Assembly (NCBI RefSeq): GCF_018687355.1
Contig: NZ_CP061288.1
Span: forward strand, 1,746,144-1,810,143
DNA length: 64,000 bases
Direction: 5' to 3'
Origin: Polynucleobacter sp. VK25
Lineage (GTDB): Bacteria; Pseudomonadota; Gammaproteobacteria; Burkholderiales; Burkholderiaceae
Position numbers and translations under genes: made by a program
Shown here: positions 1 through 8,963 of the stretch, one piece after another
How positions within the stretch are numbered: the stretch's first letter is position 1
Layout of the letters: each line of letters opens with the position of its first letter
Notes under the pieces: generated by a model
Seen by the model: only the letters and a program-made list of their open reading frames with translations
What the model was told of the DNA's origin: nothing
The model's database searches: none

Positions 1-78
1 AAAATTCAGAAGACGTATTTTGATGCAGTGTATGGCAGAGATGACAAATACAAATCTTGGCTCACTTACGTAAAGTGA
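1..78 (+). CDS. ilvE: Branched-chain amino acid aminotransferase, C-terminal end (partial)
   Basis: The window opens inside a reading frame that ends at TGA 76-78 and encodes about 25 residues (KIQKTYFDAVYGRDDKYKSW and so on). This resembles the C-terminus of betaproteobacterial IlvE, the PLP enzyme that transaminates leucine, isoleucine and valine. In Burkholderiales ilvE is commonly followed by a small zinc-finger gene and then waaF, which is the order seen here. Only the tail is visible, so no catalytic residue can be checked. The assignment rests on tail similarity and gene order. Confidence 0.6.
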   Translation, partial: KIQKTYFDAVYGRDDKYKSWLTYVK

Positions 79-113
79 TACGTTAAGTAATCTCAGTAAT
101 TAGGAAACAGCAC

Positions 114-302
114 ATGACTCAAGCTCAAGTGGTAATGGTGGATGGCAAAGATTTACCTCTACATTGCCCCACCAATAAAACTCCAGCATGGAATTCGCAT
201 CCACGCGTTTTTCTAGATATCACTAAAACCGGCGAAGCCAAGTGTCCTTACTGTGGCGCAGAGTACAAACTCATTCCCGGCACTGAACCACACGGTCACT
301 AA
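114..302 (+). CDS. Small zinc-finger domain protein (zf-CHCC type)
   Basis: A 62-residue protein with a single compact domain. A Cys at residue 18 and a His at 29 precede a CPYCG pair (Cys 44 and 47), giving the C-H-C-C ligand pattern of the zf-CHCC family. The family also includes mitochondrial complex I subunit NDUFS6/NUMM, but the role of the bacterial stand-alone protein is not established. It starts 35 bases after the ilvE stop with an AGGAAAC ribosome site and lies upstream of waaF, so it may be co-transcribed with both. No signal peptide or membrane segment is present. Confidence 0.8.
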   Translation: MTQAQVVMVDGKDLPLHCPTNKTPAWNSHPRVFLDITKTGEAKCPYCGAEYKLIPGTEPHGH

Positions 303-309
303 GCCTTAT

Positions 310-332
310 CAGCGCCTCCCTGCGAGGCGCTG
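310..332. other. Intergenic hairpin between the zinc-finger gene and waaF
   Basis: A perfect 8-bp GC-rich stem (CAGCGCCT 310-317, AGGCGCTG 325-332) with a 7-nt loop fills most of the 46-bp gap before waaF. No T-tract follows on either strand, so it is not a standard intrinsic terminator. It could stabilise an mRNA end or attenuate transcription. Confidence 0.5.
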
Positions 333-348
333 AGTCGGGATACATTAC

Positions 349-1389
349 ATGCACAGTATTCTGATCATTGCCCCAAACTGGATTGGGGATGCCGTAATGA
401 CTCAGCCCTTGTTGGCTCAGCTTAAAGCGCAATATCCAGAATCTAAAATTGATGTCCTCGCTAGTACCTGGGTAGCACCCATCTATCGTGCTTGCCCAGA
501 AGTTCACGAAGTGATCGAAGCAAAGTTTGAGCATAAACAATTGCAATGGAAATTACGCAAGCAACTTGCCAAAGAACTTGCATCTAAAAATTATCAAGTC
601 TGCTTTGTATTACCCAATAGCTTCAAGTCAGCCATTATTCCTTGGCTCGCAAATATTCCTTTTCGGGTTGGCTACCGCGGCGAATTGCGCTTTGGCTTCA
701 TTAATCTCGCGCTAGATAATCCAAGCAAAATAAATCGTCCGCCGATGGTCGAGCACTATCTTGCATTAAGTCAATTACTAAGTGATGAGCAAGCGCCTTC
801 ACTAGCAAGCAACCCAACGCCAAAATTAAATGTTTCTTCTGCCGCAAATCTTGCTGTGCAGATTAAATTGCAAAGTGCCAAGATTGATCCTGCCAATACT
901 TATGTCATGTGCCCAGGCGCTGAATATGGCCAAACTAAGCGCTGGCCAACAAGTCATTTCACACAATTGGCACAAAGATTAATAGCTAGCAACCCGAATC
1001 ATCAGATCATTCTTTTAGGTAGCAAAGGTGACCACGCACTTGCCCAAGAAATTTATTCTCAAGCAAAGCAAGACGTACATATTCACAATTGGTGTGGGTC
1101 CACATCATTGGATGAGGCAATTGCCCTGATTGGCATGAGTAAAGCGGTGATTAGCAACGACTCAGGCTTAATGCACATAGCCGCAGCCCTTAAAACCCCC
1201 CAAGCGGCTATCTTTGGCTCAAGTGATCCAGCGCATACACCCCCACTATCCAGTAAAGCCAAAGTCATTTGGCTAAACTTACCGTGTAGCCCCTGTCACA
1301 AAAGAATCTGCCCCCTGGGTCACCTAAAGTGCCTAAATGACATCTTGCCAGAGCAAGTATTCGCTACACTGAGTACCTTGCAGTCATAA
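349..1389 (+). CDS. waaF: ADP-heptose:LPS heptosyltransferase II
   Basis: A 346-residue GT-B glycosyltransferase of family GT9 that adds the second L-glycero-D-manno-heptose to the LPS inner core at the cytoplasmic face of the inner membrane. Visible signatures are the N-terminal APNWIGDAVMTQPLL segment, the CPGAEYGQTKRWP nucleotide-sugar motif near residue 187 and NDSGLMHIAAAL near residue 270. The length is typical of WaaF. The heptose pathway enzyme gmhB is elsewhere in the window (33729). Part of the strand-opposite open frame 271-546 is a shadow. The identification of WaaF rather than WaaC rests on the N-terminal motif and gene order. Confidence 0.93.
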   Translation: MHSILIIAPNWIGDAVMTQPLLAQLKAQYPESKIDVLASTWVAPIYRACPEVHEVIEAKFEHKQLQWKLRKQLAKELASKNYQVCFVLPNSFKSAIIPWLANIPFRVGYRGELRFGFINLALDNPSKINRPPMVEHYLALSQLLSDEQAPSLASNPTPKLNVSSAANLAVQIKLQSAKIDPANTYVMCPGAEYGQTKRWPTSHFTQLAQRLIASNPNHQIILLGSKGDHALAQEIYSQAKQDVHIHNWCGSTSLDEAIALIGMSKAVISNDSGLMHIAAALKTPQAAIFGSSDPAHTPPLSSKAKVIWLNLPCSPCHKRICPLGHLKCLNDILPEQVFATLSTLQS

Positions 1390-1406
1390 ACCAGGAACAG
1401 TAAGCC

Positions 1407-1841
1407 ATGACCAAACTTGCCAGACTCTTTCACAGTGCCGATGATGTAGTAGAGGCATGGCGAGATGCACTGAGTCATCGCGATGTGCAAGGCGCACTCG
1501 ATATTTGGTTGGATGATGACTCCATCACCTGCGTACTCCCCGAAGGTCACCGCCTCACTGGTCATGCAGAAATTCGAGAAGGCTTAGAAAGATTACTCGC
1601 GAAGCAGCCTTTATTTTTAGAGCCCATTGCTTGCATTAGTCACTCTGTTTTAGGTGCTGCTGTATATGACACAACTGAAGCAGTGCATTTAAGAGCAGAT
1701 CAAGTTGAGGCAGAATTTTTCCTCAACATTACACTTGTACTTCTACAGGATAGTCAGGGTTGGCGCATTGCCCATTTACATGCCAGCCACTCTACCGAAG
1801 ATACCTTCGACGCACCTTCCACCCCACACGGCCTGCATTAA
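1407..1841 (+). CDS. NTF2/SnoaL-like (DUF4440-type) protein
   Basis: A 144-residue protein with the layout of a nuclear transport factor 2-like fold: helical N-terminus with WRDALSHRDVQGALDIWLDDD, then a beta-rich half ending with GWRIAHLHASHS. Homologues are often annotated as ketosteroid isomerase-like proteins of unknown substrate. It starts 17 bases after waaF and sits 5 bases before the next gene, so these probably form one transcript. The fold supports a small-ligand pocket but no function can be given. Confidence 0.78.
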   Translation: MTKLARLFHSADDVVEAWRDALSHRDVQGALDIWLDDDSITCVLPEGHRLTGHAEIREGLERLLAKQPLFLEPIACISHSVLGAAVYDTTEAVHLRADQVEAEFFLNITLVLLQDSQGWRIAHLHASHSTEDTFDAPSTPHGLH

Positions 1842-1846
1842 ATACC

Positions 1847-2461
1847 ATGGATGACCAAGTGCTACGGTCACTGATGAAGTGGCCCAATGTGCCTGATTGC
1901 TTTGGTTGGCTAGCCTTAGATCGTCGCGGGCAGTGGCGCATGCGCGATGAATTCACACAACAAAATAAGCTTCCAGGCCAAGTTATTAAGCATGCCGCCC
2001 TGAATGAATTTATTGCTCGAAACTATGCCTGTGATGAACTCGGCAGATACTTTTTTCAAAATGGGCCTCAACGGGTTTTTATTACTTTAGATGCGACACC
2101 CTGGATCGTCAGAATCATTCCCAGCGAAGAGAAATCGGTCCTCGTCAATCAATGCCATCAAACCATGGAACCCACTGCTGCTTTAAGTGATGAGAATGGC
2201 AATATTTATATTGTCGGAAAAGTAAGTGAGACTGTTTACAACAGCAAAGACAATCAGCAATTTCTGAAAAACGAATCTCAATCAATAGCTCTTTTACACG
2301 ATCACGATCTAGATCATTTTTCAGGGCTCGCCAAACTTCGCGAAGAAGCCTGTAGTTTTGGTGGGTCATGGGTTTGGCAAGACAAACAATTACCCTTGGA
2401 TCCGATTCATTCTGAAGAGCTAGCCTCTCGCTTTCACTTCATCGCAAAACCACAGCCCTAG
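1847..2461 (+). CDS. Conserved betaproteobacterial protein of unknown function
   Basis: A 204-residue soluble protein beginning at the ATG at 1847 (MDDQVLRSLMKWPNVPDCFGW), 5 bases past the previous stop. An upstream in-frame start at 1760 would overlap the NTF2-like gene and is unlikely. Motifs include GWLALDRRGQWRMRDE, HAALNEFIARNYACDELGRY, FFQNGPQRVFITLD and TPWIVRI, which I recall from Burkholderiales proteins carrying a DUF294x label (number uncertain). It is probably a tail gene of the waaF cluster. Its stop overlaps the convergent protease gene by 4 bases. Confidence 0.72.
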   Translation: MDDQVLRSLMKWPNVPDCFGWLALDRRGQWRMRDEFTQQNKLPGQVIKHAALNEFIARNYACDELGRYFFQNGPQRVFITLDATPWIVRIIPSEEKSVLVNQCHQTMEPTAALSDENGNIYIVGKVSETVYNSKDNQQFLKNESQSIALLHDHDLDHFSGLAKLREEACSFGGSWVWQDKQLPLDPIHSEELASRFHFIAKPQP

Positions 2462-4158
2462 CCTGGCATTTGCTTACCCTGTTCCTTAAGCTCGTCTTGG
2501 TATTGACGCTGCATTTCCCGTAGACGAGCATCGATACTAGAGCCCTGGTAAAAATCAGCGCCACCGGCAGAACGAGCAATCCGTAGTTGTTCGATAGCCG
2601 AGGGCCATGCCCCCTCAAGCGCATATTTTTCACCGAGAGCGTAATGGCGCATCGGCACATTCTTGGCCTGATCGTATGCCTTGGAAAGCAAGCTCCACCA
2701 AACGATTTCATTTGGCTGGGCTCTTGTGCGCGCCTTTAACCATGTAATTGCATCATTGTTACGTCCAAGCCTTAGCTCTGCATTAATCATGGCTGCGCCA
2801 GCTGCATAGGATTGTGGATAAGCACGCAATGTAGCTTGGGCAATTTGTAACGCCTCTTCGCCCTTTCCTTTTGCTAAGGCTAGCTCTGAGGCTGTGATAT
2901 CTAAAGATAGACTCTGTCTTTGGATGGGCGAACCTGGAGCGCTTGCCTTCTGAACTAAGTTACGGGCTTGCTGTAAATCAGCTTCTGCTTGATCAATTTT
3001 TCCTTGGCGTTGCGCGATTAAGGCTAATCCATAGAAACCTTCTAATTGCTTACCAATAGCTTGTTGCTTGCTTAAGCTATCAAAGGTATTTTTTAGGTCA
3101 TACATTCCGCTGGAGGTGCCCGATTGCTCCATGCGAGCACGAGCCTTAATGAAATAAAACTCGACAGATATTGGCACATTGCGAGACCCCACTGTTCTCG
3201 CCCTATCTTGCATATCTGCAATGCGATCCGTTGTTAAGGGATGAGTGCGAACATAACCTGGCACACCTTTATCCATGATGCCGGTAGCTTTTTGCAAGCG
3301 CTGGAAGAATCCTGGCGCACCATTGACGTCATATCCACTCGCATCCAAAATTTGAAATCCAATGCGATCGGCTTCTCGCTCAGCATCTCGGGAATAGGAG
3401 AGTTGATTATTAATTGCAACCGCTTGACCGCCCTGCATCAGGCCAGCTGCAGCCTGTGGATTGCGTGACATCGCTAATGCCCCAAGCACCATGCCGGCAA
3501 CAGCAATCATCGTATTGGTTGTTTGCCTATCCATTTGACGTGCTAGGTGACGCTGCAATACGTGACCTGTCTCATGCCCCATTACAGAGGCAACCTCAGA
3601 ATCTGATTCGGCACTCACGATCAGCCCAGTATGAAAACCAATAAATCCACCGGGTAATGCAAACGCATTAATAGTGCTATCTTTTACGGCAAAGACCTCA
3701 AAGTTGTAAGCGCCACTGCCCTGCTCGTTAGCCCCGCCAAGCTGTAACTTTCTAGCAGCTTGTAATAGACGGCGCTCCATTTGATTTAAAAAATCATAGA
3801 GCGGCAAGTCATTTGAATAATCAGGATCTGGACGAATCTGGCGCATGATCATTTCGCCATACTTGCGCTCATCCATTCTGCTTAAAGAATCGCCGCCAGG
3901 ATCCCCCATATCAGGCAAAATAATCGTAGGCTGACTCTGCATAGAGTTGCGTATAGGAGCATTAGCAGGTCGAGCATCAGGAGACTGCATTGCTCTACCT
4001 ATATTCTGAATGGCAGCAGAGTTGCCCTCTACAGATACATCTCCAGCGGGGGCGGCTGCGTGAGCAGGAAATCCGGCTAAAGCAAGGCTGACCATCAACT
4101 GAATGGCCAAGGTACGCCGCAAAAAAGAGGTTTTTGGAGCTGACTTTATCTCTTGCAT
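2458..4158 (-). CDS. Periplasmic M48-family metalloprotease with TPR domain (BepA-like)
   Basis: A 566-residue secreted protein. An N-terminal signal sequence ([21 protein letters not shown]) precedes a peptidase M48 domain with the zinc motif HETGH at residues 195-199 and the downstream EREADRIG glutamate near 264. The C-terminal half is helical with TPR-like repeats. This matches the BepA/YfgC group, which in E. coli supports LptD and BAM assembly and degrades misfolded outer membrane proteins. Its role here is inferred from the family. It is divergent from moaC with only 23 bases between start codons, so the two promoters must overlap coding sequence. Confidence 0.9.
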   Translation of the reverse strand: MQEIKSAPKTSFLRRTLAIQLMVSLALAGFPAHAAAPAGDVSVEGNSAAIQNIGRAMQSPDARPANAPIRNSMQSQPTIILPDMGDPGGDSLSRMDERKYGEMIMRQIRPDPDYSNDLPLYDFLNQMERRLLQAARKLQLGGANEQGSGAYNFEVFAVKDSTINAFALPGGFIGFHTGLIVSAESDSEVASVMGHETGHVLQRHLARQMDRQTTNTMIAVAGMVLGALAMSRNPQAAAGLMQGGQAVAINNQLSYSRDAEREADRIGFQILDASGYDVNGAPGFFQRLQKATGIMDKGVPGYVRTHPLTTDRIADMQDRARTVGSRNVPISVEFYFIKARARMEQSGTSSGMYDLKNTFDSLSKQQAIGKQLEGFYGLALIAQRQGKIDQAEADLQQARNLVQKASAPGSPIQRQSLSLDITASELALAKGKGEEALQIAQATLRAYPQSYAAGAAMINAELRLGRNNDAITWLKARTRAQPNEIVWWSLLSKAYDQAKNVPMRHYALGEKYALEGAWPSAIEQLRIARSAGGADFYQGSSIDARLREMQRQYQDELKEQGKQMPG

Positions 4159-4181
4159 CTCTATATGGTAAAACTTATCCC

Positions 4182-4658
4182 ATGAACAAACTAACTCATT
4201 TTGATGCGAGTGGGCAAGCCCACATGGTAAACGTTGGTGATAAGCCTAACACCCATCGTATTGCCCTTGCCACTGGCAAAATTACGATGCTGCCCGAAAC
4301 CTTCAAAATGGTAGATGCAGGGACCCATAAAAAAGGTGATGTACTGGGAATTGCCAGAATTGCAGGTATTCAGGCATCGAAAAGAACATCAGACCTCATT
4401 CCCTTGTGCCATCCGCTGGCATTAACTCACGTTAGCCTGGAGTTCCAAACTAACCCCAATGAAAGCAGCATCACCTGCCAAGTCAGGGCAGAAACTACTG
4501 GGCCAACCGGAGTTGAAATGGAAGCCCTCACCGCAGTCCAAGTTGCCCTCCTCGCAATCTACGATATGTGCAAAGCCGTAGACCGAGGCATGGTGATGGG
4601 TGATGTGAAACTTCTTGAGAAGAGTGGTGGCAAGAGCGGGGAGTGGAAGGCTGCTTGA
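4182..4658 (+). CDS. moaC: Cyclic pyranopterin monophosphate synthase
   Basis: MoaC (158 residues from the ATG at 4182) converts the MoaA product into cyclic pyranopterin monophosphate, the first stable intermediate of molybdenum cofactor. The family signatures are intact: [37 protein letters not shown] and [11 protein letters not shown]. An upstream in-frame start at 4134 would read through the start of the divergent protease gene and is rejected. No other Moco gene is adjacent. A strong terminator follows. Confidence 0.96.
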   Translation: MNKLTHFDASGQAHMVNVGDKPNTHRIALATGKITMLPETFKMVDAGTHKKGDVLGIARIAGIQASKRTSDLIPLCHPLALTHVSLEFQTNPNESSITCQVRAETTGPTGVEMEALTAVQVALLAIYDMCKAVDRGMVMGDVKLLEKSGGKSGEWKAA

Positions 4659-4677
4659 TGATTGCTCATCACTCATT

Positions 4678-4706
4678 AAAAAGCCGCTTCTGAAGCGGCT
4701 TTTTCT
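4678..4706. terminator. Bidirectional intrinsic terminator between moaC and the pilin gene
   Basis: GCCGCTT (4683-4689), a CTG loop and AAGCGGC (4693-4699) form a 7-bp stem flanked by A5 upstream and T5 downstream. It can terminate both moaC (+) and the convergent pilin transcript (-). Confidence 0.9.
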
Positions 4707-4714
4707 TTAAGCAT

Positions 4715-5233
4715 TTACTTACCGATCCTGCATTCCGAAGGCAGTAGTTGAGAAATCAAATTGGTCTCAGTAGATCTACATGACCATCCACCGGCCCAAG
4801 TCGAGCCCTCAGGTTTAGATAAATCTAATGGTCTAGGGACATTGGCATCAGGCTCGTTGGTGGGGATGAGATGCAAGGTGTTCTTACCCTCTGGCGCAAC
4901 ACTAATTTGGTAATCAATTGCGATTGCTCCGGATGGCGTGATTTCAATTAGCTTGACGCTTCGGGTGGGTGTAAATGTAAAGGCTCCGCTGGTCGCCTCA
5001 TCCATCACTACAGTTCCACGACTGGCAAACGCTTCCGTCACAGCAAGCTTGGCACTAGAAGATAAATTCATACCCTCTACCACCCTACTGCGCGCAATAT
5101 AGTCTTGATATTGAGGCACTGCTATAGCTACCAAGATGCCAATAATTGCCACTACCACCATTACTTCGATCAAGGTAAATCCTGCATCTTGATCGCCTTC
5201 TAAATCTTGAACGTCATGACTAAAACTCTGCAT
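4715..5233 (-). CDS. Type IV prepilin-like protein (PilA/PilE-type), orphan
   Basis: A 172-residue prepilin. The prepilin peptidase site is GFTLIEVMVVVAIIGILVAI with cleavage predicted after Gly18; mature residue 5 is Glu. A globular domain follows, with two Cys near the C-terminus (WSCRSTETN and PSECRIGK) consistent with the disulfide-bounded D-region of pilins. The leader is unusual: 18 residues with five acidic and no basic residues, where most are short and positively charged. The ATG has a GGGAG ribosome site about 10 bases upstream, so this start looks real. No pilus assembly gene is nearby. Confidence 0.88.
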   Translation of the reverse strand: MQSFSHDVQDLEGDQDAGFTLIEVMVVVAIIGILVAIAVPQYQDYIARSRVVEGMNLSSSAKLAVTEAFASRGTVVMDEATSGAFTFTPTRSVKLIEITPSGAIAIDYQISVAPEGKNTLHLIPTNEPDANVPRPLDLSKPEGSTWAGGWSCRSTETNLISQLLPSECRIGK

Positions 5234-5303
5234 ATCTTTTAACTCCCGAGGTGAAATGCCTCATGATCCAAGTTCAGTAGAGAGTGCACAAGGAAGCAGG
5301 AAA

Positions 5304-5334
5304 CAAAAAAGCCGGCATATTCAGCCGGCTTTTC
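5304..5334 (-). terminator. Intrinsic terminator of the TerC-family gene
   Basis: GCCGGC (5311-5316) and GCCGGC (5324-5329) pair around a 7-nt loop, extended by one A-T pair. On the minus strand the stem is followed by a run of six U, just past the stop of the TerC-family gene. Confidence 0.88.
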
Positions 5335-5352
5335 TGATTTGATGCGGAGAAA

Positions 5353-6060
5353 TTACGCCGCTTCTTTATGCTTCTGTTTCTTTTTGAGATAAGTGCCAAC
5401 TAAAAGTACGATAGCAACTCCAATACCCTCAAAAATCATGTGCGCATCTTCAAATGCAGCCTGCATAGAGTCTTTGATTGCTGGATCTTCAACCAACATT
5501 CCGCCTGCCAACAAGCCTAATAAGCCAGCACCCAGGGTAATGATGATTGGGAAACGATCCATTACTTTTAGAAGCAAAGCACTACCAAAAATAATCAATG
5601 GAATAGAGAGGCCCAAACCGATGATGAGTAGCACCAAGCGAGTTTCTTCTGGACCCTTTTGGGCCGCAGCAGCTACTGCCAATACGTTATCCAAGCTCAT
5701 TACTAAGTCTGCGACCAAGATGGTGCGAATCGCGCCCCAAATATTTGGATGAGCATGCATATCTTCTTCTTCACCGCTATCAGCCAAAAGCTGGACGCCG
5801 ATATAGAGAAGCAAAATAGCGCCGATGATCTTGAGGTAAGGCAAAGTCAGCAATTGAACAGCGGTAATTGTGAGGACTACACGCAAAATAATTGCTGCGG
5901 CACTACCCCAAAAAATTGCCTTCTTCTGCTGAACTGGCGGCAAGTTGCGTGACGCAAGCGCAATTACAACTGCGTTGTCGCCTGATAGCAAAATATTCGC
6001 AACAATGATTGATAAAAGAGCAGCCCAAAATGCTGGCCCTGAAAATACTGATAAATCCAT
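5353..6060 (-). CDS. TerC-family integral membrane protein (YjbE-like)
   Basis: A 235-residue protein with about seven membrane segments and the paired acidic motifs of the TerC family: ILLSGDNAVVIALA in the first third and VADLVMSLDNVLAVAAAA in the middle. Members include proteins linked to tellurite resistance and, for YjbE/Alx-like ones, manganese handling. The substrate here is not shown by sequence. An acidic cytoplasmic loop (DSGEEEDMHAHP) separates the halves and a Lys-rich tail closes the protein. It has its own terminator and is preceded by the sucCD terminator, so it is a single-gene unit. Confidence 0.9.
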   Translation of the reverse strand: MDLSVFSGPAFWAALLSIIVANILLSGDNAVVIALASRNLPPVQQKKAIFWGSAAAIILRVVLTITAVQLLTLPYLKIIGAILLLYIGVQLLADSGEEEDMHAHPNIWGAIRTILVADLVMSLDNVLAVAAAAQKGPEETRLVLLIIGLGLSIPLIIFGSALLLKVMDRFPIIITLGAGLLGLLAGGMLVEDPAIKDSMQAAFEDAHMIFEGIGVAIVLLVGTYLKKKQKHKEAA

Positions 6061-6114
6061 AATGTCTCCTACGTTTATTTGTTTTATTTTATGTTTTAAC
6101 TGCTATTTACTACC

Positions 6115-6146
6115 AAAAAAGGATGCCGAGTTAACAGCATCCTTTT
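6115..6146 (-). terminator. Intrinsic terminator of sucCD
   Basis: GGATGC (6121-6126) and GCATCC (6137-6142) pair around a 10-nt loop. On the minus strand six U follow the stem. It lies directly after the sucD stop. Confidence 0.85.
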
Positions 6147-6158
6147 CCTAATTGCTAA

Positions 6159-7052
6159 TTACAACATGGCTTTCAACAAAGCGGCCATTTCTGATGGATT
6201 CTTTGTTACTTTGAAGCCACACTCTTCCATAACGGCAAGCTTAGCATCTGCAGTATCAGCTCCACCAGAGATCAAAGCACCTGCGTGGCCCATACGCTTG
6301 CCTGGAGGCGCTGTAACGCCAGCAATAAAGCCAACCACCGGCTTCTTCATATTGTCTTTACACCAGCGAGCAGCTTCAGCTTCATCTGGACCGCCGATTT
6401 CACCAATCATGATCACAGCATCAGTCTCTGGATCTTCATTGAACATTCTCATGATGTCGATGTGCTTCAAGCCGTTGATTGGGTCGCCACCAATACCAAC
6501 TGCTGTGGACTGACCTAAACCAATGGATGTCAACTGGCCAACTGCTTCATAAGTCAATGTACCGGAACGGCTAACAACGCCGATGCGACCCTTCTTATGA
6601 ATATGACCGGGCATGATGCCGATCTTGATTTCATCTGGAGTAATGATGCCTGGGCAGTTAGGGCCAAGTAGCAAGGTTTTCTTGCCGCCAGCAGCCTCTT
6701 TAGCATGCATCTTATTGCGCACTTCAAGCATGTCGCGCACTGGAATGCCCTCAGTAATACAAATGACGAAGTCAAGGTCAGCTTCAACAGCCTCCCAAAT
6801 CGCAGCAGCTGCACCAGGAGGTGGAACATAAATTACAGAAGTAGTTGCACCAGTTTGCTGAGCAGCCTCTTTAACAGTTCCGTAAATTGGGATATTAAAA
6901 ATGGACTCGCCAGCTTTTTTAGGATTTACACCAGCAACAAAACAGTTTTTGCCGTTTGCGTATTCCTGGCATTTTTCAGTATGAAACTGACCTGTCTTAC
7001 CAGTAATACCTTGTGTAATGACTTTGGTGTTTTTATTGATCAAAATAGACAT
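6159..7052 (-). CDS. sucD: Succinate-CoA ligase (ADP-forming), alpha subunit
   Basis: SucD (297 residues) forms the CoA-binding subunit of succinyl-CoA synthetase, which makes ATP while converting succinyl-CoA to succinate in the TCA cycle. The N-terminal Rossmann segment ([18 protein letters not shown]) binds CoA, and His256 in [14 protein letters not shown] is the phosphorylated catalytic residue. GPNCPGII near residue 130 is also conserved. It is 15 bases downstream of sucC in one operon and ends at a strong terminator. Confidence 0.97.
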   Translation of the reverse strand: MSILINKNTKVITQGITGKTGQFHTEKCQEYANGKNCFVAGVNPKKAGESIFNIPIYGTVKEAAQQTGATTSVIYVPPPGAAAAIWEAVEADLDFVICITEGIPVRDMLEVRNKMHAKEAAGGKKTLLLGPNCPGIITPDEIKIGIMPGHIHKKGRIGVVSRSGTLTYEAVGQLTSIGLGQSTAVGIGGDPINGLKHIDIMRMFNEDPETDAVIMIGEIGGPDEAEAARWCKDNMKKPVVGFIAGVTAPPGKRMGHAGALISGGADTADAKLAVMEECGFKVTKNPSEMAALLKAML

Positions 7053-7067
7053 ATTGAAATTCCTGGA

Positions 7068-8237
7068 TTATTTGTTTTTGGCAACAGCAGCAACTACCTT
7101 AGTAGCAGCTTCAGCCATTGAATCGGCGCTAATGATTGGCAAACCAGAGTCTGCAAGGATCTTCTTGCCTAGCTCTTCGTTTGTACCCTTCATACGCACA
7201 ACCAAAGGTACTGTGAGGTTAACTGCTTTACATGCAGTAACAACACCGTCAGCGATCACGTCGCAACGCATGATGCCGCCGAAGATGTTTACCAAGATTG
7301 CTTCAACACTCTTGTTCTTCAACATGATCTTGAATGCTTCAGTTACTTTTTCTGCTGTAGCGCCGCCACCAACGTCCAAGAAGTTTGCTGGCTCGCCACC
7401 GAACAACTTAATGGTGTCCATAGTGGCCATCGCCAAGCCTGCGCCGTTAACCAAACAGCCGATATTGCCGTCTAATGAGATGTAAGCGAGATCAAATTTA
7501 GAAGCTTCGATTTCAGCAGCATCTTCTTCATCGATATCGCGGTAAGCAACGATCTCTGGATGACGGAATAATGCGTTTGGATCAAAGTTGAACTTTGCGT
7601 CCAAAGCCTTGATCTTGCCATTGCCTTCAAGAATCAATGGGTTGATTTCAACCAATGAAGCATCGGTATCCCAGTAAGTTTTGTAGAGGTTTTTAAATAC
7701 GTCACGCGCCATCGGAATGGATGCTTCAGGAACGCCAATGCCTTTAGCAACGATGTCGCAATCCGCATCTGTCAAACCAATCATTGGATCAACAAATACT
7801 TTGATAATTTTTTCTGGATGAGATTCGGCAACTTCCTCAATATCCATACCGCCTTCACTTGAAGCCATGATCACATTCTTTTGTGTGCCACGGTCTGTCA
7901 CGATACTGAAGTAGTACTCTTTTTTAATATCTGCGCCATCTTCAATTAAGAGGCGATTTACTTTTTGACCTTCTGGGCCAGTTTGATGGGTCTTGAGCTG
8001 CATACCCAAGATTTCTGAAGAATATTTCTTCACTTCGTCCATGCTTCTAGCCAATTTCACGCCGCCGCCTTTACCGCGACCACCTGCATGAATCTGTGCC
8101 TTCACAACCCATACTGGGCCACCCAATTTTTCAGCGGCTTTCATTGCCTCATCAACACTGAATGCAGGAATGCCGTTAGGAACTGGCACATTAAATTGGC
8201 GAAGAAGTTCTTTGCCTTGGTACTCGTGAATTTTCAT
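7068..8237 (-). CDS. sucC: Succinate-CoA ligase (ADP-forming), beta subunit
   Basis: SucC (389 residues, family length) is the nucleotide- and succinate-binding partner of SucD. The N-terminal ATP-grasp begins [20 protein letters not shown], contains the glycine-rich [16 protein letters not shown] loop, and the C-terminal flavodoxin-like domain carries [11 protein letters not shown] and [10 protein letters not shown]. It is the first gene of sucCD. The 187-bp upstream gap must hold the promoter, but I could not identify convincing boxes there. Confidence 0.97.
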   Translation of the reverse strand: MKIHEYQGKELLRQFNVPVPNGIPAFSVDEAMKAAEKLGGPVWVVKAQIHAGGRGKGGGVKLARSMDEVKKYSSEILGMQLKTHQTGPEGQKVNRLLIEDGADIKKEYYFSIVTDRGTQKNVIMASSEGGMDIEEVAESHPEKIIKVFVDPMIGLTDADCDIVAKGIGVPEASIPMARDVFKNLYKTYWDTDASLVEINPLILEGNGKIKALDAKFNFDPNALFRHPEIVAYRDIDEEDAAEIEASKFDLAYISLDGNIGCLVNGAGLAMATMDTIKLFGGEPANFLDVGGGATAEKVTEAFKIMLKNKSVEAILVNIFGGIMRCDVIADGVVTACKAVNLTVPLVVRMKGTNEELGKKILADSGLPIISADSMAEAATKVVAAVAKNK

Positions 8238-8424
8238 AATTACTCCGAAACGGTATCTTTTTTAGCAAGCGATGATGATTAGTTAACCGATGTTGCCTTA
8301 ATCCCATGCTTACTCTAGAAATAGCTAAATTAGCCAATTTTGAATAAATGCGAACGGCTTGACCGACTTGCTAAGTCTATCATGCTGCAACGCCGCAAAT
8401 AGCGTTTGCAGATCCGTAATTGCC

Positions 8425-8958
8425 CTAATCAGGGGTCTGGCCGCCAATCACTTTTGCGACCACTTCAGAGCCAAAACCTTTAGAAGCTAAAAACCGATAT
8501 TGCCTGGCTTTCTCCTTTTGGTCCTGAGGGCGAACACCGTATTTCCTGCTCCAAAGATCAAAAGCCCGCTGAAATTCGGTCTCCTTAAGAATCCCAAGGA
8601 GTTTGGCTGACTGCTTGGAGTCCACGCCAGCCCTTTCAAGCTCATCAGCAATCTTTCGCATGCCGTAGCGCTCACTGCGACGACGTACCAAAGCCTCAGC
8701 AAAGCGTTCGTCGGATAACCAACCGCGAGCCTCAAAATCATCTAAAACAGCCTCAATTTGAGAATGTCTGGACTCTGGGCTTTGCTCTGCCTGCTCTGCG
8801 CCTAACTTGCTCCACCTAGCCTCTGATTCAGCCAATTTAGCAGCCAAGCCCTTGCGACTATATTCTCGCTGCGACAAAAGGCGCAAAGCCCGAGCTTTGA
8901 GACTCGGGCTTTGTTTAACCTTCTGATTGCTACTTAATTCTGACATTGAATTATTCAA
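8425..8958 (-). CDS. recX: RecA regulatory protein
   Basis: RecX (177 residues) binds RecA filaments and limits their extension. It consists of repeated three-helix units, visible as RALRLLSQREYSRKGLAAKL, DFEARGWLSDERFAEALVRR and REKARQYRFLASKGFGSEVV. It starts 5 bases after recA on the same strand, the usual recA-recX arrangement, so it should share the LexA-controlled promoter. The first ATG is used here; MSEL four codons in is a possible alternative. Confidence 0.93.
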   Translation of the reverse strand: MNNSMSELSSNQKVKQSPSLKARALRLLSQREYSRKGLAAKLAESEARWSKLGAEQAEQSPESRHSQIEAVLDDFEARGWLSDERFAEALVRRRSERYGMRKIADELERAGVDSKQSAKLLGILKETEFQRAFDLWSRKYGVRPQDQKEKARQYRFLASKGFGSEVVAKVIGGQTPD

Positions 8959-8963
8959 CGTGC

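Noticed and set aside
271..546. 91-residue open frame opposite waaF
   Set aside because: It is antisense to a conserved gene, has no recognisable motif and no ribosome site; considered a shadow.
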